From Alnus glutinosa (lineage: Eukaryota; Streptophyta; Magnoliopsida; Fagales; Betulaceae): a DNA stretch of 64,000 nucleotides. Under the pieces are notes generated by a model, which saw only the letters and a program-made list of their open reading frames with translations, ran no database searches and was not told the DNA's origin. Each line of letters begins with the position of its first letter. The first letter of the stretch is position 1. The stretch covers positions 6,775,501-6,839,500 of the forward strand of contig NC_084892.1 of NCBI RefSeq assembly GCF_958979055.1, given 5' to 3'. Position numbers and translations under genes: made by a program. Shown here piece after piece: positions 61,687 to 64,000 of this stretch.

Positions 61687-63970
61687 ATGGCCTCAACCTT
61701 CACATTCCCATTTCTTCTCTCTCTAATCTTCTCATTCTTCATTCTCAACGCAGCTTCATCTGAGGCAGATATCCTTCTGACCTTCAAGGCCTCCATTGAA
61801 GACTCCAACAATTACCTCTCAAGCTGGTCTAATGCCTCAGCCACCGATTACTGTACCTGGGCTGGAATCACCTGCATCTCCACATCTTCACTCTTTGTTA
61901 CTTCTATCGACCTTCAAAACTTAAACCTTTCTGGTGAAATCTCACCTTTGATATGTGAGCTTCCCCATCTGTCTAGCCTCAATCTTGCTGACAATCTTTT
62001 TAACCAAACCATTCCTCTTCAGCTCTCTCAATGTGCTACTTTGGAAACTCTGAATCTCAGTAACAATCTCATCTGGGGTACCATCCCAGATCAGATTTCT
62101 CAGATGGGTTCTTTGAAAGTGCTTGATTTAAGCGGAAACCGTGTTCAGGGAAAGATCCCAGAGAGCGTAGGCTCACTGAAGAACCTTCAAGTGCTCAACT
62201 TGGGAAGAAACTTGCTTTCAGGTAGTGTACCTTCTGTCTTTGGGAACTTGACTGAGCTTGTTGTTCTTGATTTGTCTCAAAATGCATTCTTGCCGAGTAA
62301 GCTTCCCAGTGACATCGGAAAGCTTGAGAAGCTGGAGAAGCTTCTTTTGCAAAGCTCGGGTTTTCATGGTGAAATCCCTGACTCTTTTCTGGGTTTGAGA
62401 AATTTGACCATTTTGGACCTTTCCCAAAACAATCTGAGTGGTGAGGTTCCTCAGACACTAGGGTCTTCTCTCAAGAACCTGGTGTCTTTTGATGTTTCGC
62501 AGAATATGCTTTTGGGGCCATTCCCAGATGGCATTTGTAATGGGAAAGGCCTTATAAACCTGATTCTCCATACAAATTTCTTCAGTGGTTTAATACCCAA
62601 CTCCATTAATCAATGCATAAATCTTGAGAGGTTTCAGGTTCAGAACAATGGGTTGTCGGGTGATTTCCCAAATGCTTTATGGTCATTACCCAAAATTAAG
62701 CTCATTAGAGCTGAAAACAATCGATTTTCTGGAGAAATACCTGATTCGGTATCAATGGCTGCTCAGTTGGAGCAAGTTCAGCTGGACAACAACAGCTTCT
62801 CGAGTAGAATTCCTCAGGGTCTTGGGTTGGTTAAGAGCTTATACAGATTCTCTGCATCTCTTAATGGTTTATATGGTGAACTTCCTCCAAATTTTTGTGA
62901 TTCACCTGTTATGAGTATAATAAATCTCTCTCACAATTCGCTTTCCGGCCAAATACCGGAATTGAAGAAGTGCAGGAAGTTAGTCTCATTGTCTTTAGCA
63001 GGCAACAGTCTTACTGGAGAAATTCCACCATCCCTTGCTGATTTACCAGTCCTAACTTACCTTGATCTTTCTGGTAACAATCTCACTGGTCCCATCCCGC
63101 AAGAGCTTCAAAACTTGAAGCTTGCTCTCTTCAATGTGTCTTTCAATCAACTATCTGGTAGGGTCCCAGACTCTTTGATTTCAGGTCTCCCGGCTTCATT
63201 TCTAGAAGGAAACCCTGGACTTTGTGGTCCAGGATTGCCCAATTCTTGTTCTGATGACCAGCCAACACACGACACGGATGGTCTTACAGCATTGACATGT
63301 GCACTGATATCTGTAGCTTTTGGTCTTGGGACTTTGATTTTAGCTGCTGGGTTTTTTGTGTATCATAGACGTTCCAAGCAGAAATCTCAAATGGGAAGTT
63401 GGCGCCTGGTATTCTTCTATCCTCTTAGAGTCACTGAGCATGATTTGGTTATGGGAATGAATGAAAAAAGTGCAGTTGGAAGTGGTGGAGCATTTGGTAG
63501 AGTTCACATTTTGGGTTTACCGAGTGGTGAACTCGTTGCAGTAAAGAAGTTCGTTAATTATGGGAGCCACTCGTCCAAAAGTTTGAAGGCTGAGATCAAG
63601 ACCTTAGCAAAGATCAGGCATAGGAACATTGTTAAAATTCTTGGTTTTTGCCATTCTGATGACTCAATCTTTCTAATTTATGAGTTCTTACAGAAGGGAA
63701 GCTTAGGGGATTTGATTAACAGGCCAGATTTTGAGTTGCAGTGGGGTGTGAGATTGAGAATTGCCATCGGGGTTGCCCAAGGATTAGCATACCTTCACAA
63801 GGATTATGTCCCGCACTTACTTCACAGAAATGTTAAGTCAAATAACATTCTTCTGGATGACGATTTTGAACCAAAAATCACAGATTTTGCACTCGACCGA
63901 ATTTTGGGAGAAGCTGCATTTCAGTCAACCATGGCTTCAGAATCTGCATCATCATGTTACAATGCACCAG
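61687..63970 (+). CDS. Leucine-rich-repeat receptor-like protein, probably inactive kinase (At5g06940-like), first exon, partial
   Basis: 761 complete codons plus one base up to a donor at cca-g|gtatgtgg; the rest lies beyond the window. Signal peptide about 1-24; LRRNT-type cap with the YCTWAGITC Cys pair; about 18-20 LRRs of the LxxLxLSxNxLxGxIP type (about 75-505); second Cys cap NPGLCGPGLPNSC; transmembrane helix about 534-557 followed by HRRSK; kinase-like domain from about 585. Gly loop GSGGAFGRV and Lys in VAVKK (K620) are kept. The HRD motif reads HRN (713-715) and DFG reads DFA (733-735), so the base Asp is lost and the metal loop altered: a pseudokinase. Known family: plasma-membrane receptors; At5g06940 is listed as probably inactive. 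The ligand is unknown. The in-frame stop just after the donor is intronic. Confidence 0.95.
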
Positions 63971-64000
63971 GTATGTGGAATTCAAGTTTGACATAGATTT
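63971..64000 (+). other. Start of the receptor-kinase intron, cut by the window end
   Basis: gtatgtgg donor after a phase-1 exon end, with a stop codon in the read-through frame within 30 bases. Family members have one intron near this place. Confidence 0.7.

Overview
The window is nuclear DNA from a flowering plant. Genes carry many GT-AG introns, the intergenic DNA is AT-rich with long (AT)n, poly-A and poly-T runs, and degenerate hAT, LINE, LTR and miniature inverted-repeat elements lie between and inside genes. Protein-level similarity points to a eudicot, probably a woody rosid. I cannot name the species.

Layout. 1-7.5 kb is repeat DNA dominated by a 4.9-kb hAT transposon (2370-7275) with a broken transposase. 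It sits in an older repeat and carries its own LINE insertion. 7.8-14.9 kb (+) is a 12-exon gene for a thylakoid-lumen carboxyl-terminal-processing peptidase (CTPA1-like, peptidase S41). 16.5-23.5 kb holds three tiny arabinogalactan-peptide genes: one at 16.5 kb (-), and two AGP23-like copies (20161-20352 - and 22457-22648 +) at the heads of a large inverted duplication. 24.4-29.2 kb (-) is a 13-coding-exon NIMA-related kinase gene (NEK5/NEK6 type). 31.5 kb has an orphan exon-like piece with a GPI-anchor-like tail. 33.0-40.3 kb (-) is a DNAJC9/ATJ6-type J-protein gene whose 5.4-kb first intron holds two LINE fragments, a 29-C run and a 210-bp tandem duplication. 44.4-46.3 kb (+) is an A20/AN1 stress-associated-protein gene with a 5'UTR intron. 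46.3-61.6 kb is gene-poor repeat DNA with one doubtful 71-aa ORF. 61.7 kb to the end is the first exon of a leucine-rich-repeat receptor pseudokinase like Arabidopsis At5g06940, cut by the window edge.

Relations between genes. They are independently transcribed housekeeping or developmental genes, with no sign of a cluster. From memory, CTPA next to AGP23 matches Arabidopsis At3g57680-At3g57690, and the ATJ6-like plus At5g06940-like pair matches At5g06910-At5g06940. The window therefore looks like a junction of two ancestral linkage segments.

I found no convincing undescribed system. The most informative structures are the near-identical AGP23 inverted duplication with a datable MITE insertion, the nested hAT/LINE/host-repeat stack with intact target-site duplications, and the double catalytic-motif loss in the receptor kinase.
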